A stretch of 64,000 bases of DNA, taken from Chloroflexota bacterium (GTDB lineage Bacteria; Chloroflexota; Dehalococcoidia; Bin125). Position numbers and translations under genes: made by a program. Shown here piece after piece: positions 1 to 11,650 of this stretch. The stretch's first letter is position 1; every line of letters begins with the position of its first letter. The stretch lies in contig JAPPJZ010000037.1 in the NCBI GenBank assembly GCA_028874365.1, positions 1-64,000 of the forward strand, in the 5' to 3' direction. The notes below the pieces were generated by a model that was given only the letters and a program-made list of their open reading frames with translations, searched no databases and had not been told where the DNA came from.

Positions 1-82
1 CGACGGAGAGGTCAATGTCCTGTCGGTCCGAGGAGACGCGGGCGTAGAGGGCGGCGGCGGTTTGACTCGTTGACTCTTTCAC
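1..82 (-). CDS. Serine site-specific recombinase, N-terminal 27 residues only (runs off the left edge)
   Basis: Reading the minus strand from a GTG at 82 gives a short leader followed by ALYARVSSDRQDIDLSV, the N-terminal signature of resolvase/invertase-type serine recombinases: the Tyr-Ala-Arg-Val-Ser-(Ser) block carries the nucleophilic serine. A near-perfect Shine-Dalgarno AGGAGG (95-90) sits 7 nt upstream of the GTG, which fixes the start. The rest of the gene lies outside the window, so large-integrase versus small-resolvase type cannot be decided. Its place at the end of a run of defence genes fits an integrase of the island, but this is inference. Confidence 0.72.
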   Translation of the reverse strand, partial: MKESTSQTAAALYARVSSDRQDIDLSV

Positions 83-379
83 GCTGGCCCCTCCTCATCC
101 TGGACTTCGCCGGCTCCTTCGGATGGACACCAGCTTCGCTCCAAGAGTTGCTTATTCCTTGTTCGAAACACCATATCCGAATGAAGGTCGCGGAGAAGAG
201 AACATCTGTCTCCGACATTGCACCTCAGTCGTACAAGAGGAGAGTCCAATAGCGAGCGCGCCTACGTTCAGCGCTGCTTGCCCGTCGAACTGAACCTCGC
301 GTTGACTGGGTACACGGAAGAACATGGTTCGTCTTGCTCAGGCGACCGCCACGGGAGTCTCTGATGTGCCCTGTTCGCT
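83..379. other. Intergenic region between the recombinase and the ygjP-like gene
   Basis: No convincing gene was found. It lies downstream of the long minus-strand defence operon and upstream of the recombinase, so it should hold the recombinase promoter and possibly an attachment site. No clear att core or terminator hairpin could be identified by eye. Confidence 0.4.
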
Positions 380-1104
380 CTAGAGGGTCGCTAACGGTCC
401 CAGCTCGCGAAGCCGCTCTCGGCGCCTCCGATAGTCCGGAATCGCCTTGGCTACGACATCCCAGTACTCAGTGTTGTGGCCGCGGACCTTGAGATGGGCG
501 AGTTCATGCGCAACCAGGTAGTCAATCAGCGCTGGAGTAGCCATGATCACGCGCCAGTTGAAGCGCAACGTTCCGTCAGGGGCGCAGCTGGCCCAGCGCT
601 TGCGTTGATCTCGGATGAGAATCTCCTTCGCCCGAACACCAAGCAAGCCTGCTATCCGGTCGACCCTATCGGGGAGTTTCAACGCTGCACGTTCTCGATA
701 CCATCGCTCGAATGCCGCCCGCGTAGCCTCGCAGCGCTCGTCTCCAGTGAGCGAGTTCGGAACCTCCACGTCAAACTGCCAGTGGTGGAACCGAATCTCG
801 ACTGCTTCCCTGTCGGTGGTGCGAACCGTGAGCCGAACCGATCTACCAAGGTACGGAAGCGACTCTCCACTAACGAAGCGGCGGCGAGGCGGGGCGTGCT
901 CAGTTGTGCCGTTGTGACGCATGATCCACTTGGCCCGCTTGCGGACCGTGGTTTCGATGTGTTCGCTAGTGGTCTCGATTGGCGCCGCCACGGTTACGAC
1001 GCCTGGCGAATCGACCGTGATTTCCACCGTCTTCTTCCGCCTCGGTCTGCGAATAATCTGGTATTGGATCGCGGAATCTCCGAAGTGAACGACGCCTTGT
1101 TCGG

Positions 1105-1108
<4 letters not shown>
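380..1108 (-). CDS. YgjP/DUF45-type metallopeptidase (M48-like), last gene of the type I R-M operon
   Basis: A 242-residue protein with the zinc motif HELAH at residues 201-205 and a third probable ligand at His211 in HNTEYW, in the usual YgjP/DUF45 arrangement. The upstream RKRWASC-type block (about 169-175) is typical of this family, which is often found beside hsdR genes. Its start codon overlaps the hsdR stop codon in an ATGA, so the two are probably translationally coupled. The substrate is unknown; a role in processing or control of the restriction system is only suggested by context. Confidence 0.85.
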
Positions 1109-4226
<3,118 letters not shown>

Positions 4227-4230
<4 letters not shown>

Positions 4231-4532
4231 GGCGGTAGCGGTTCGAGCGTCTTGAGTCCGTCGTCATGCCAGGCTGCGCGAAACGCCCCTATCCCCGGAA
4301 CGTCGACGCCATCTGAGTGGCCGTAAGTCTTCATCATGTCAATCGCGTGCGACTCGGCGTCGCGAGCGCGGGCAGAGGCGAATCGCAAGCGTTCCAGCAG
4401 CGCATCCACTTCGCTGTCTGGCGGCGCGGCGCGTAGCTCAGTGAGCGCAAGCTCGGCATCGCGTTGGTGGCCCTGCCATCGGAGAATGGGATCCCAGGCC
4501 AGGGTCTCAAAGCCTAGTTCGTCTTCGGTCAT
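4227..4532 (-). CDS. Hypothetical protein, 101 aa, upstream of and overlapping hsdR
   Basis: A small acidic, mostly helical protein that I do not recognise. The ATG at 4532 has a strong Shine-Dalgarno (AAGGGAGGAG) just upstream, and its stop overlaps the hsdR start by 4 nt, which supports real, coupled expression. The central part (about residues 20-70) is Ala/Arg/Glu-rich and likely helical. It has no signal peptide or membrane segment. Its place inside the R-M operon suggests an accessory role, but nothing in the sequence gives a function. Confidence 0.7.
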
Positions 4533-4706
4533 CGCTCCTCCCTTCTAGTCGGCGGGGACTCTAGATCGTCTGGGAGGGCCCATGCGCCTGTGAGGAACGA
4601 TTCTCAGCGAATTGTTCAGGTACATGAGCTTGGGACTTCCTGCTCCGATGGGACTTGGCACTCGCCCCAGTTCGAATTCATTCGGAGCAGCCCACATCGC
4701 CCGACT

Positions 4707-5249
4707 CTAGTTCGAGTCTTGACAACGGCGGATCGTGTACAGGCAGTTGGGATGGGCAGGAACAGAAAGGGCGTCAGGGTCACCAGGCCAAGGCCAGTAG
4801 CGGGCCCGATGGCCGTCGTAGACCTCTTGAAGGCTGAGAAGCGCACCTTCGTAGAGAGGGCACTCTCCGGAGGAGGGCCCCTGGGCGTCTGCAGCGCGGT
4901 AGATTTCGCAAGTCTCGAGCCCCTCATCCAAGAGGCGCCTTGACAGTCCGCGGACGTACCACGTGTTGAACTCAGTGACAGCCAATCGCCTGGCATCCGA
5001 TTCGAAGTTGAACCGCTCCCAGTACTCTGGTTGGGAAAGCTCATCCTTGAGGGCCTCCTCATTGCCGGAGGCGATCGCTTTTCTCATCGCTACGGGAAAC
5101 GCTTCAATCCCTTCCTCCGTGAGCAGAGTGCTGCGGTACGGCTCTCCTCCGTTCTCTTCGGCCTCGAACTCCTGAAGCATGGCTGAGCGGACTTCGTCGG
5201 TCAGCTCCTCAAAGTCAAACACGGCAACCAATCTCCGTTCCCGTTCCAC
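4707..5249 (-). CDS. Hypothetical protein, 180 aa, with a phage Mu gpF-like HPNC C-terminus
   Basis: A GTG start at 5249 follows a G-rich stretch. The N-terminal half is acidic and helical. The C-terminal half has the pattern NTWYVRGLSRRLLDEG, then Cys/Glu residues, ECPLYEG and VPAHPNCLYTIRR. This order (helix, Cys-containing loop, HPNC) resembles the C-terminal domain of Mu F-like/minor head proteins that ends in PxHPNCRC. That likeness was judged by eye and is not proven. The gene lies 174 nt upstream of the 101-aa gene and on the same strand as the R-M locus. It could be a domesticated phage domain or a decoy/toxin, but no function can be assigned. Confidence 0.6.
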   Translation of the reverse strand: MERERRLVAVFDFEELTDEVRSAMLQEFEAEENGGEPYRSTLLTEEGIEAFPVAMRKAIASGNEEALKDELSQPEYWERFNFESDARRLAVTEFNTWYVRGLSRRLLDEGLETCEIYRAADAQGPSSGECPLYEGALLSLQEVYDGHRARYWPWPGDPDALSVPAHPNCLYTIRRCQDSN

Positions 5250-5467
5250 CGAAACCCCGTTAGCAGCGCGTCAGCCGTTGCACTCGTCGATGCCTCCAGT
5301 GTACGTCGATCTTCGACTTTCGGCTCAAGTGTCTGAGCCATTGACTCTGACCGGAACCGCCAAGGAACTAGGACTGCTGTAGAAAAGGAATCGCTTGCGC
5401 GGGTATGGCCCACCAGGCGAAACCGGGAAGCAATGTCGCCGGTCGAGGCACTCAACTCCTTAGCCGA

Positions 5468-6349
5468 TCATCTGCAGTAGCTTTCCGGATCCAACAAGGC
5501 CAGCTCGTAGTTGGTGAGCGTTTCGACTGCGAAGAAGGTCTCGCCGTGAATCTCAAGCCTGAGTTCGGCGGGATCACCGAAGGCCAAATCACGGTCTGCT
5601 GCCCTCTCCGTAATCGCATCCCATTTTTCGAGGATCTTCTCCTCCTCACTCTGCGCCCACTGCTTTAGGCAATCCGCGTGAAGCACATCGAGGGTGTTGC
5701 TTCCGGCTGCAGTGACGCCTCCCCCAGGCGGAAGATAGACGGTGTCATCTGTCATTGTCACTGCATGATTCACCCTGTTTTTCCTGAGATTCTTGACTTG
5801 GCCGTCTGTCAAGGTGTCCCCACTCAAGGCACGCCCCTTCCAGTGAGATATAGATTCAGGCCAGTTGTCATGAACAATCTGTAGTAGGTCTTGGTGCGTC
5901 CAGACACCATGGGAGTAGATGCCGATCAGAAAGGCATTCTCCGAATCGAATCGACAGTAGATGAGAGGACCTGTTCTGTCAGCGAATCCGTCGTCGCCTA
6001 TATCTAGTCCAAGGTGCAGGTGGTAGATTCCCCAGTGATTCAACAGTTCATCGTTGATATTGCCCGGATCTTTGTTTAGCTTGCTTCGGTGTGGGTTGAT
6101 GTCTTCGCCTCTCTCGATCTTCTGCTCAATGACGGATAGCGCATCCTCGTGTTCTTTCGGACATGAGAACACACTCGAGCGCTGGACACTCCTAGGAATA
6201 GGCTCAATCGAGTTCCGATTGGCATTCAAGAAGAGCCACACTACCTTCTCGTCCTCATACCCAGCAATGTGGTGGCCACGCGCTGCGAGGTCGAGTCGGC
6301 ACAACTCGGCGAAGTCGTGCCAGAGGTTGATGACAACCTGTGGGGACAT
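5468..6349 (-). CDS. Hypothetical protein, 293 aa, directly after hsdS
   Basis: The ATG at 6349 lies 5 nt after the hsdS stop, and the purine-rich end of hsdS (AGAAAGAG) provides the ribosome binding site. An upstream reading frame would extend into hsdS and is not needed. The protein is soluble. A conserved-looking core spans about residues 105-165: an HLHLG stretch, then a TGPLIYCRFD strand, an IGIYSHGVW block and a WPE motif. A second part (about 195-290) is helical and acidic. I do not recognise the family. The tight spacing argues that it belongs to the R-M operon. Confidence 0.72.
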   Translation of the reverse strand: MSPQVVINLWHDFAELCRLDLAARGHHIAGYEDEKVVWLFLNANRNSIEPIPRSVQRSSVFSCPKEHEDALSVIEQKIERGEDINPHRSKLNKDPGNINDELLNHWGIYHLHLGLDIGDDGFADRTGPLIYCRFDSENAFLIGIYSHGVWTHQDLLQIVHDNWPESISHWKGRALSGDTLTDGQVKNLRKNRVNHAVTMTDDTVYLPPGGGVTAAGSNTLDVLHADCLKQWAQSEEEKILEKWDAITERAADRDLAFGDPAELRLEIHGETFFAVETLTNYELALLDPESYCR

Positions 6350-6354
6350 GGCGT

Positions 6355-7632
6355 TCACTCTTTCTGTTGTGTGGCGTTCAGTTGTCCGCTGAGCAGAGCG
6401 TCGGCGGTTGACGACTTCATTAGCTCCAATGCACTGAGTCTGTCTCGTTCGCTCTCGATGGCGGATTCTGCGCTGTCGAGTGCATCTGCGATGGCCTCCT
6501 GTTCCCTCATTGATGGAAGTGGAATGGGGTACATCAGATAGCCCTCGTAGTCGAGGTTGCGTATGCCGGTTGTGCGCTGCTCCAGGCGCTCCGTCACTCC
6601 CCGCATGTACCGATGCCATAGTGCACGGGCTGCGAATCTAGCGCTGCATCTGGTCGCGTCAAGGCGCAAGTGCTGGCAGAAGTTGCTGCAGTAGATGGGA
6701 GCTGACTCCTCGATAAGCGCGATGCGGCCAACCGGCGCGGCAGGGCCGCCGCCGCTTCGCTCCAGAATGAGATCGCCATCCTGCATAAGGCGTCGTTCTC
6801 GGTCTTTGTCACCGAGCCGACGCCACGCAGCCTTTTCGGTGTGTACTCTGCCGTCCCGTGTGAGGTCCGCAGCGCGGAGCACTCGAACTCCAGGATCATC
6901 GTCTGTCGGCTCATCTCCCCAAGCACCAGGCTGATTGAGCGTTGGCACATCCCCCAGGCGCACGACGTCCCAGGAGGCGGGGATGGTTCCGAGGCCTCGG
7001 ACTTCTTTCCACTCGGTGTGGCGACCGGGGAGGCCTCGGGTGAGGAGGTCGTGGAGCAGGGCGTCGCGCAGACGCTCGGTGGCGGCGATGACTTCCTCGG
7101 TCCGCTCAATCGCCTCGTCGATGGAGTCGAGCACCGCCGCAATCGCCTGCTGCTCGGCGATCGGAGGAAGGAGAACAGGGAGAGCGCTGTACTCGGCCGC
7201 ATTTATGTTCGGCTGAGCGCCGACGTGGAGTACAGACTGGAGCCAACGCAGATACGTCGGCGAGTGCGTGTAGATGTCCAAGAAACGCGGCAACGCGACT
7301 GCCGCGTCGGGACGGAAGCGGATGAGATAGCCGGCGTAGACGCATCGCCCATCGCTCGGTCGATAGAGATAGGTTCTGCCGACACTCCCACTGCGAGCAA
7401 AGAGCAGATCTCCCTCTCGAAGCTCGTGTCCTCGGACTATCTCTGGATCCGCAGAGCGAACCTCGTCCGTCCTCAGGCGACCATTGTCAGTAATGTCGGT
7501 GATTCGAACATAGCGCGGCTGCGCTGGATCGTAGTTGAGAGCTGGGGCATTTGCTCCATATCGCGGTGCATCGCAGATATCCCCCAGCCGAACGCGGCGC
7601 CATCCCTCCGGGATTTCGGGCTTTGAAGGCAT
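6355..7632 (-). CDS. hsdS: Type I restriction-modification specificity subunit
   Basis: HsdS of 425 residues with two target-recognition domains. TRD1 begins with a WRRVRLGDI block near residue 10 and contains RSGSVGR; TRD2 begins with WDVVRLGDV near 215 and contains ERSGGG. Each is followed by a conserved helical spacer (PIAEQQAIAAVLDSIDEAI-like and PSMREQEAIADALDSAESAI-like). Two different TRDs predict a bipartite DNA target. The ATG at 7632 overlaps the DUF2442 stop codon (TGATG); a TTG one codon earlier is possible. HsdS directs both the methylase and the nuclease complexes. Confidence 0.95.
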   Translation of the reverse strand: MPSKPEIPEGWRRVRLGDICDAPRYGANAPALNYDPAQPRYVRITDITDNGRLRTDEVRSADPEIVRGHELREGDLLFARSGSVGRTYLYRPSDGRCVYAGYLIRFRPDAAVALPRFLDIYTHSPTYLRWLQSVLHVGAQPNINAAEYSALPVLLPPIAEQQAIAAVLDSIDEAIERTEEVIAATERLRDALLHDLLTRGLPGRHTEWKEVRGLGTIPASWDVVRLGDVPTLNQPGAWGDEPTDDDPGVRVLRAADLTRDGRVHTEKAAWRRLGDKDRERRLMQDGDLILERSGGGPAAPVGRIALIEESAPIYCSNFCQHLRLDATRCSARFAARALWHRYMRGVTERLEQRTTGIRNLDYEGYLMYPIPLPSMREQEAIADALDSAESAIESERDRLSALELMKSSTADALLSGQLNATQQKE

Positions 7633-8003
7633 CAATCGCCACGCTCCCGACGCTCATGCTCGCGCAGTGCGTCGAGCGTCAGCGGGCGACCCTCTCGCTT
7701 GGCTTCGAGCCAGCGCTGTAAAGATCGCTGGCTCTCGCCCGACGGTCGGCCTGCGAGCAGTCCCTCAACGCTGAGGTCTTCGTCGAGGTCGGGCCAGTGG
7801 ATGCCCACTCCTTCGCCGAGCAACTCCCAGTGATTTCGTTCCTCGGCGGTGCCGTGAGCAAGGCGTGGGTACCAGAGCAGTGGAACAGAGATGCTTCGGC
7901 CATCGGCGAGGTCCATGGTCAAGGAGTCCTCAGTCACAGACACATCGGTCGCTCGAGAGGTCTGAAGTTCAGTCACAGAGATGGTCAAGTGACTTCCCGT
8001 CAA
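7632..8003 (-). CDS. DUF2442 domain protein
   Basis: A 123-residue protein whose first half has the DUF2442 pattern: alternating strands, DLADGRSISVPLLWYPRL, then WELLGEGVGIHWPDLDEDLSVEGLL. DUF2442 proteins are small, often seen next to toxin-antitoxin-type genes and commonly paired with DUF4160; no DUF4160 partner is present here. The start is a TTG at 8003 that overlaps the hicB stop region, with another TTG 15 nt inside that is equally possible. The C-terminal 40 residues are charged and helical. It sits between hicB and hsdS in one coupled run. Confidence 0.85.
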   Translation of the reverse strand: MTGSHLTISVTELQTSRATDVSVTEDSLTMDLADGRSISVPLLWYPRLAHGTAEERNHWELLGEGVGIHWPDLDEDLSVEGLLAGRPSGESQRSLQRWLEAKREGRPLTLDALREHERRERGD

Positions 8004-8320
8004 CTCGCTCGCGCCGTCTGGCGGACGGCGATGTCGACATCCAGCAGACGGAACGTGGTTGAGATCGTGGGCACCGGATCGCCGTACTCGGCGAGCGCGT
8101 TGCTGTGGAAGGCGATGGCCTCTTCAATAGACAGCTTTGGCTCCGGTAGCGGGTCTCCGTCTTTGAGCATGGACTCGATGTGCAGGCCAAGCGCCTCACA
8201 CATCATCGACTCAATCGCGTCCAGGCTGTCGGCGGTAGTTACGCAGCCGGGTACGTCGGGGGCGTAGGCGGCATAGTTGTTGGGCGTCTGTTCGACGACG
8301 ATCGCGTAGGTCAAGTTCAT
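8000..8320 (-). CDS. hicB: HicB-family antitoxin
   Basis: A 106-residue protein with the HicB fold signature: an N-terminal strand (YAIVVEQ), the AAYAPDVPGCVTTADSLDAI block, then SIEEAIAFHSNALAEYGDPVP. HicB proteins bind and silence HicA, and many also repress their own operon. No clear C-terminal DNA-binding domain is seen in this short form. The start overlaps the hicA stop by 4 nt, giving the usual toxin-first order. Its position inside a type I R-M operon is unusual. Confidence 0.92.
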   Translation of the reverse strand: MNLTYAIVVEQTPNNYAAYAPDVPGCVTTADSLDAIESMMCEALGLHIESMLKDGDPLPEPKLSIEEAIAFHSNALAEYGDPVPTISTTFRLLDVDIAVRQTARAS

Positions 8321-8517
8321 CGATCTCTCCCCCGAATCCCTGCTTGTCTCAGAATACTCAGCCAGGTACCGGTCGGCAGGTCGTCGCGCGGGTGGCCGGG
8401 GATGGTCACCTTGCCGCGTTTGACCGGATGGCGGAAATGGCGGTGACTGCCGCGCGTGGCAACATGACGCCAGCCATCGCGTTCGACAATGCGAATCGCC
8501 TCCCTAACTTTTGGCAT
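8317..8517 (-). CDS. hicA: HicA-family mRNA interferase toxin
   Basis: A 66-residue protein starting at the ATG at 8517. It contains the HicA core: VREAIRIVERDGWRHVATRGSHRHFRHP with the catalytic His in GSHRHF, then GKVTIPGHPRDDLPTGTWLSILRQAGI. HicA binds double-stranded-RNA-like folds and cleaves mRNA. The start overlaps the end of hsdM by 14 nt in another frame, so it is coupled to the methylase. A larger reading frame extending upstream inside hsdM is a shadow. Confidence 0.92.
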   Translation of the reverse strand: MPKVREAIRIVERDGWRHVATRGSHRHFRHPVKRGKVTIPGHPRDDLPTGTWLSILRQAGIRGRDR

Positions 8518-10039
8518 AGCCAAGCTCCGCGAGCAGCTCGTCCATCCGCGCGGCCGCTTCGTCGCGCCGGCGCTCCGCCTCCCGAAGCTGGGCCAGCGCC
8601 TCCTCGACGCTGAGCACCTCGATCGGCTCGGTCGTGTCGACGTAGCGGCTGATGTTGAGGTTGAAGTCGTTCTCTTCGATCTCGTCGAGGTCGGCGATGT
8701 GAGCGAATCGGTCGACCTCCTCGTAGGCCTCGAAGGCGTCAACGATCCTCTTGGCGTGCTCGGGATCGAGATGGTTCTGAGCCTTGCCGGAGCGATAGTA
8801 GTCGTCCTGGTCGGCGTCGATAAAGAGGATCTTGCCGCGCCGCTCGGACGGCTTGCGCTTGTTGAGGATGCAGATCGCGACCGGGATGCTGGCACCGTAG
8901 AAGAGGTTGGGCGCGAGCCCGATGATCGCCTCGAACAGGTCGGCCTCGACAATGCCCCGGCGAATCTTGCCCTCCGCCCCGCCGCGGAAGAGAATCCCGT
9001 GCGGCATCACAACGCCGACCATGCCCTCAGCGTTGGTCGTGGCCAGCATGTGCTGGAGGAAGGCGAGGTCGCCCCTGGTTTTGGGCGGAATCGCGCCGTA
9101 TCGGTCGAAGCGGTGATGCGGGTCGTTGGGCGCGAAATCGTGGCCCCATTCCTTGAGACTGAAGGGCGGATTGGCGATCACGCGGTTGTAAGAGAGCAAG
9201 CGGCCGCGGTCGTCGAGCAGGAGCGGGTCGGCAATCGTGTCGCCGCCCTCGATCCGCGCCGAGCGCAGGCCATGCAGCAGCAGGTTCAGCTTGCCAATCG
9301 CGAGCGTCCCGAGGTTGCGTTCCTGTCCGTGCAGAACGAGGTTGCGGACGTCGCCACCCTGCCGCTCTACGTGCTGGGCCGCGTAGATGAGCATGCCGGC
9401 AGAACCGGCGGTGGGATCGCAGATGCGCATACCTTCGGTCGGTCGCAGAAGCTCGACAATCAGTTGGACAACCGAGCGGGGCGTGTAGAACTCGCCGCCC
9501 TTCTTGCCCGCGTCGTCGGCGAACTCGCGGATCAGATACTCGTAGGCGTTGCCCAGCACATTGACCGCTCCGCCGCCGTCCGCAGGTGTCAGATTGTCGT
9601 CCGTCAGGTCGAGTTCGCCGAAGTGCTGTAACAGCCGTCCAATGATCCGATCGCGGTTCTGGGGACCGCCGAGCTTCGATTCGTCGTTCCAGTTGGTGTT
9701 GCGCAGAATGTTGTCGAGCTTGGGGGTGTTGGCCTCCTCGATCGCGGCGCTGGCCACGTTGAGGACCTCGCCGAGGTTCATCGCGTTCTTGACGACTTCT
9801 GGCCAACGCGCGTCGGGCGGAACGAAGAACTCGTGCTCGTCGAAGTCTGTTTCGGCTACCTCTCGCGGCACGTTGTCGGCAACGGCTCGCTCGACCTCCT
9901 CGCCGAAGCGGTCGGAGAGCCGCTTGAGGAAAAGCATCGAGAAGATGTAGTTCTTGTAGTCAGAGGAATCGATCTGGCCGCGCAAGATGTCGGCGGCGCC
10001 CCAGAGTTTCGACTCCAGTTCGGATGTCGCAAGCGGCAT
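8504..10039 (-). CDS. hsdM: Type I DNA adenine-N6 methyltransferase subunit
   Basis: A 511-residue HsdM. The N-terminal helical domain (about 5-170) is followed by a Rossmann methylase with SAM-binding DPTAGSAG at 208-215 and catalytic NPPF at 290-293. GGEFYTPRSVV (about 181-191) precedes motif I, as is standard. It methylates adenines at the sites chosen by HsdS and forms the core of the restriction complex. It begins 72 nt after the CBASS E2-E1 gene with no obvious separate promoter. The region before the start reads AGGAGGCCTG-ATG, a strong ribosome binding site. Confidence 0.96.
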   Translation of the reverse strand: MPLATSELESKLWGAADILRGQIDSSDYKNYIFSMLFLKRLSDRFGEEVERAVADNVPREVAETDFDEHEFFVPPDARWPEVVKNAMNLGEVLNVASAAIEEANTPKLDNILRNTNWNDESKLGGPQNRDRIIGRLLQHFGELDLTDDNLTPADGGGAVNVLGNAYEYLIREFADDAGKKGGEFYTPRSVVQLIVELLRPTEGMRICDPTAGSAGMLIYAAQHVERQGGDVRNLVLHGQERNLGTLAIGKLNLLLHGLRSARIEGGDTIADPLLLDDRGRLLSYNRVIANPPFSLKEWGHDFAPNDPHHRFDRYGAIPPKTRGDLAFLQHMLATTNAEGMVGVVMPHGILFRGGAEGKIRRGIVEADLFEAIIGLAPNLFYGASIPVAICILNKRKPSERRGKILFIDADQDDYYRSGKAQNHLDPEHAKRIVDAFEAYEEVDRFAHIADLDEIEENDFNLNISRYVDTTEPIEVLSVEEALAQLREAERRRDEAAARMDELLAELGYAKS

Positions 10040-10111
10040 CAGGCCTCCTCTCCGAGCACCTCAGTCATTATCCGATCAATCTCCAGTTCAATCACCGTGC
10101 AGTCAGAGGCT

Positions 10112-11644
10112 CTAAAGCCGTCCGATGCGATTGAATGGCGGCTCGTCCGGTAGAGGTCGATACACTTCAACGATTTCATCAGGCAGCTCAAAGCGGCTAG
10201 TCAGAACGTCGATCACTGATTGCACAATGAGGGAGGAAAGCGCAAGTACGGCTGACGGCGGTGCGTTGTTGACCGGGGCAGAGCAGCCAACTTCAGGGGT
10301 AGCGAAGTCAACCGCATCGTCGCCCGGAGGAATCAGCGGGTAGCGGTCGGAAACCGATCGCCGCCCTAGCGGTGTGTCGTCAACGTGCGCCTGTCGCCGC
10401 ACTCGGCCAAGGAATCCGCCACGATATAGCGCGCCGGTTACGAGCGGCCTTCCCTCTTGCTGTGAAACAATCGCGACACTGGCCGTAAACGCCCCATCAC
10501 CTGTTGCGTCGACAACGATGTCCGCATGTTCAATCCGCGTTCGAATCTCGGCGGGTGTCCTGGGCCACTCGAGGAATGTGTTGGTCTTCGTCCACTTGGC
10601 ATGATGACCGACCATTGCCGCGACCGCAGCCACTTTCTGGTGCCCTACTGCCCAATGCCCGGCGACGTGACGCACGATGTTTCCGGGCGTGAGGATGTCA
10701 GCGTCAACGATGTCAAGAACACCCAAACCGCTCTCGGCGAGCGTGAGGGCCACAAACCCGCCCAGTGCGCCAGCCCCGAAGATCACGGCCCTGCGCCCAC
10801 TGAGTGTTGGCGCATCGGGACCCGCCCTCAGCATGAGCGTGTTCTCATCGCTCGGACCCAAGAGAAGCGCCTTGGCTTGTATGCCCTCTCCTATTCCCTC
10901 GAGCGCCAACACAAGTAGGTCAGGTCGCCCGCCTCGCGCCCAACAGAGCATCACGAGATCGATGCCGCCACTGGTGACCAGCGCATCGGGCTTGCGCCGC
11001 TTCGCAATCTGGGCCTCTAGATGTCGACGTTGTCCCCGATTGAGATGCTCCAGAACCTCTGAGAGCCGGCGTGGCGGAGGACTCTCTAGCTCGCCGAGCT
11101 GAAACCAGAGTCCGCGTAACTGTTCTGATCGCGCCACGCCGGGATCGAGCGCGACGGGAGTCCCGGCGGTAGCAACGACACCGTGGAAATCGCCCCAACT
11201 GCCCTGGGAGACACCGATGTTCGCAAGATCGAATGTTGCCAATACCGAGGATTTGTCCTGGAAGTTGAGCAGGGCGTCGCGGCCGAGATCGTCGTCCTGC
11301 CAGCCCTGTTTCGCCTGTCGACACCACTCTTCGATCCGCGCGAACAGTCCGCGGAGCGTGATCCAACGGAGGCTGTCGTCGCCATCCCGCCACATGCAGA
11401 CGAGCCCGCCTAAGGTCGAATGGTTCGTTGCGAGACCTTGAACAAACACAGCCGGCGGCTGATAGGGCCATCCGGGCGCAATGCCGATCTCCATGGTTGT
11501 GGCGTCGGTTAGAGCCTCGAAGGCTGAATGAATCGGACCTCGCCATAGCTGACGGTCTGAACCTGGCACGGGTTCAAAGCCCGAGTCCACCAGTTCCGTC
11601 GCGAAAGACTCGAGGGAAGCAACGTCGAAACAGTCGTCGAACAC
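10112..11644 (-). CDS. CBASS Cap2-like E2-E1 fusion (ubiquitin-transfer-like conjugase)
   Basis: A 510-residue protein. The N-terminal part is E2-like, with a YQPP strand turn (about 61-64) and a candidate catalytic Cys83 in GGLVCMW. A linker domain (about 150-280) follows. The C-terminal E1/ThiF-like domain has a nucleotide-binding GAGALGG at 290-296, DIVDADILTPGNIVRH with Asp314/Asp316/Asn322/Arg325, and a candidate adenylation/transfer Cys454 in EVGCSAPVNN. This is the Cap2 layout; Cap2 primes CD-NTases by attaching them covalently to target molecules. It starts 6 nt after the CD-NTase gene. No JAB/Mov34 peptidase (Cap3) gene is present beside it. Confidence 0.88.
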   Translation of the reverse strand: MFDDCFDVASLESFATELVDSGFEPVPGSDRQLWRGPIHSAFEALTDATTMEIGIAPGWPYQPPAVFVQGLATNHSTLGGLVCMWRDGDDSLRWITLRGLFARIEEWCRQAKQGWQDDDLGRDALLNFQDKSSVLATFDLANIGVSQGSWGDFHGVVATAGTPVALDPGVARSEQLRGLWFQLGELESPPPRRLSEVLEHLNRGQRRHLEAQIAKRRKPDALVTSGGIDLVMLCWARGGRPDLLVLALEGIGEGIQAKALLLGPSDENTLMLRAGPDAPTLSGRRAVIFGAGALGGFVALTLAESGLGVLDIVDADILTPGNIVRHVAGHWAVGHQKVAAVAAMVGHHAKWTKTNTFLEWPRTPAEIRTRIEHADIVVDATGDGAFTASVAIVSQQEGRPLVTGALYRGGFLGRVRRQAHVDDTPLGRRSVSDRYPLIPPGDDAVDFATPEVGCSAPVNNAPPSAVLALSSLIVQSVIDVLTSRFELPDEIVEVYRPLPDEPPFNRIGRL

Positions 11645-11650
11645 GGTGGC

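Noticed and set aside
8317-8952. 211-codon minus-strand frame
   Set aside because: Only its last 66 codons are the hicA gene; the rest is Ser/Arg-rich shadow of hsdM.
8489-9631. Plus-strand 380-codon frame inside hsdM
   Set aside because: Antisense to motifs DPTAGSAG and NPPF of hsdM.
10040-10111. Possible Cap3 (JAB peptidase) between the conjugase and hsdM
   Set aside because: Only 72 nt are available and no JAMM (ExnHxHx10D) motif is seen in any neighbouring gene.
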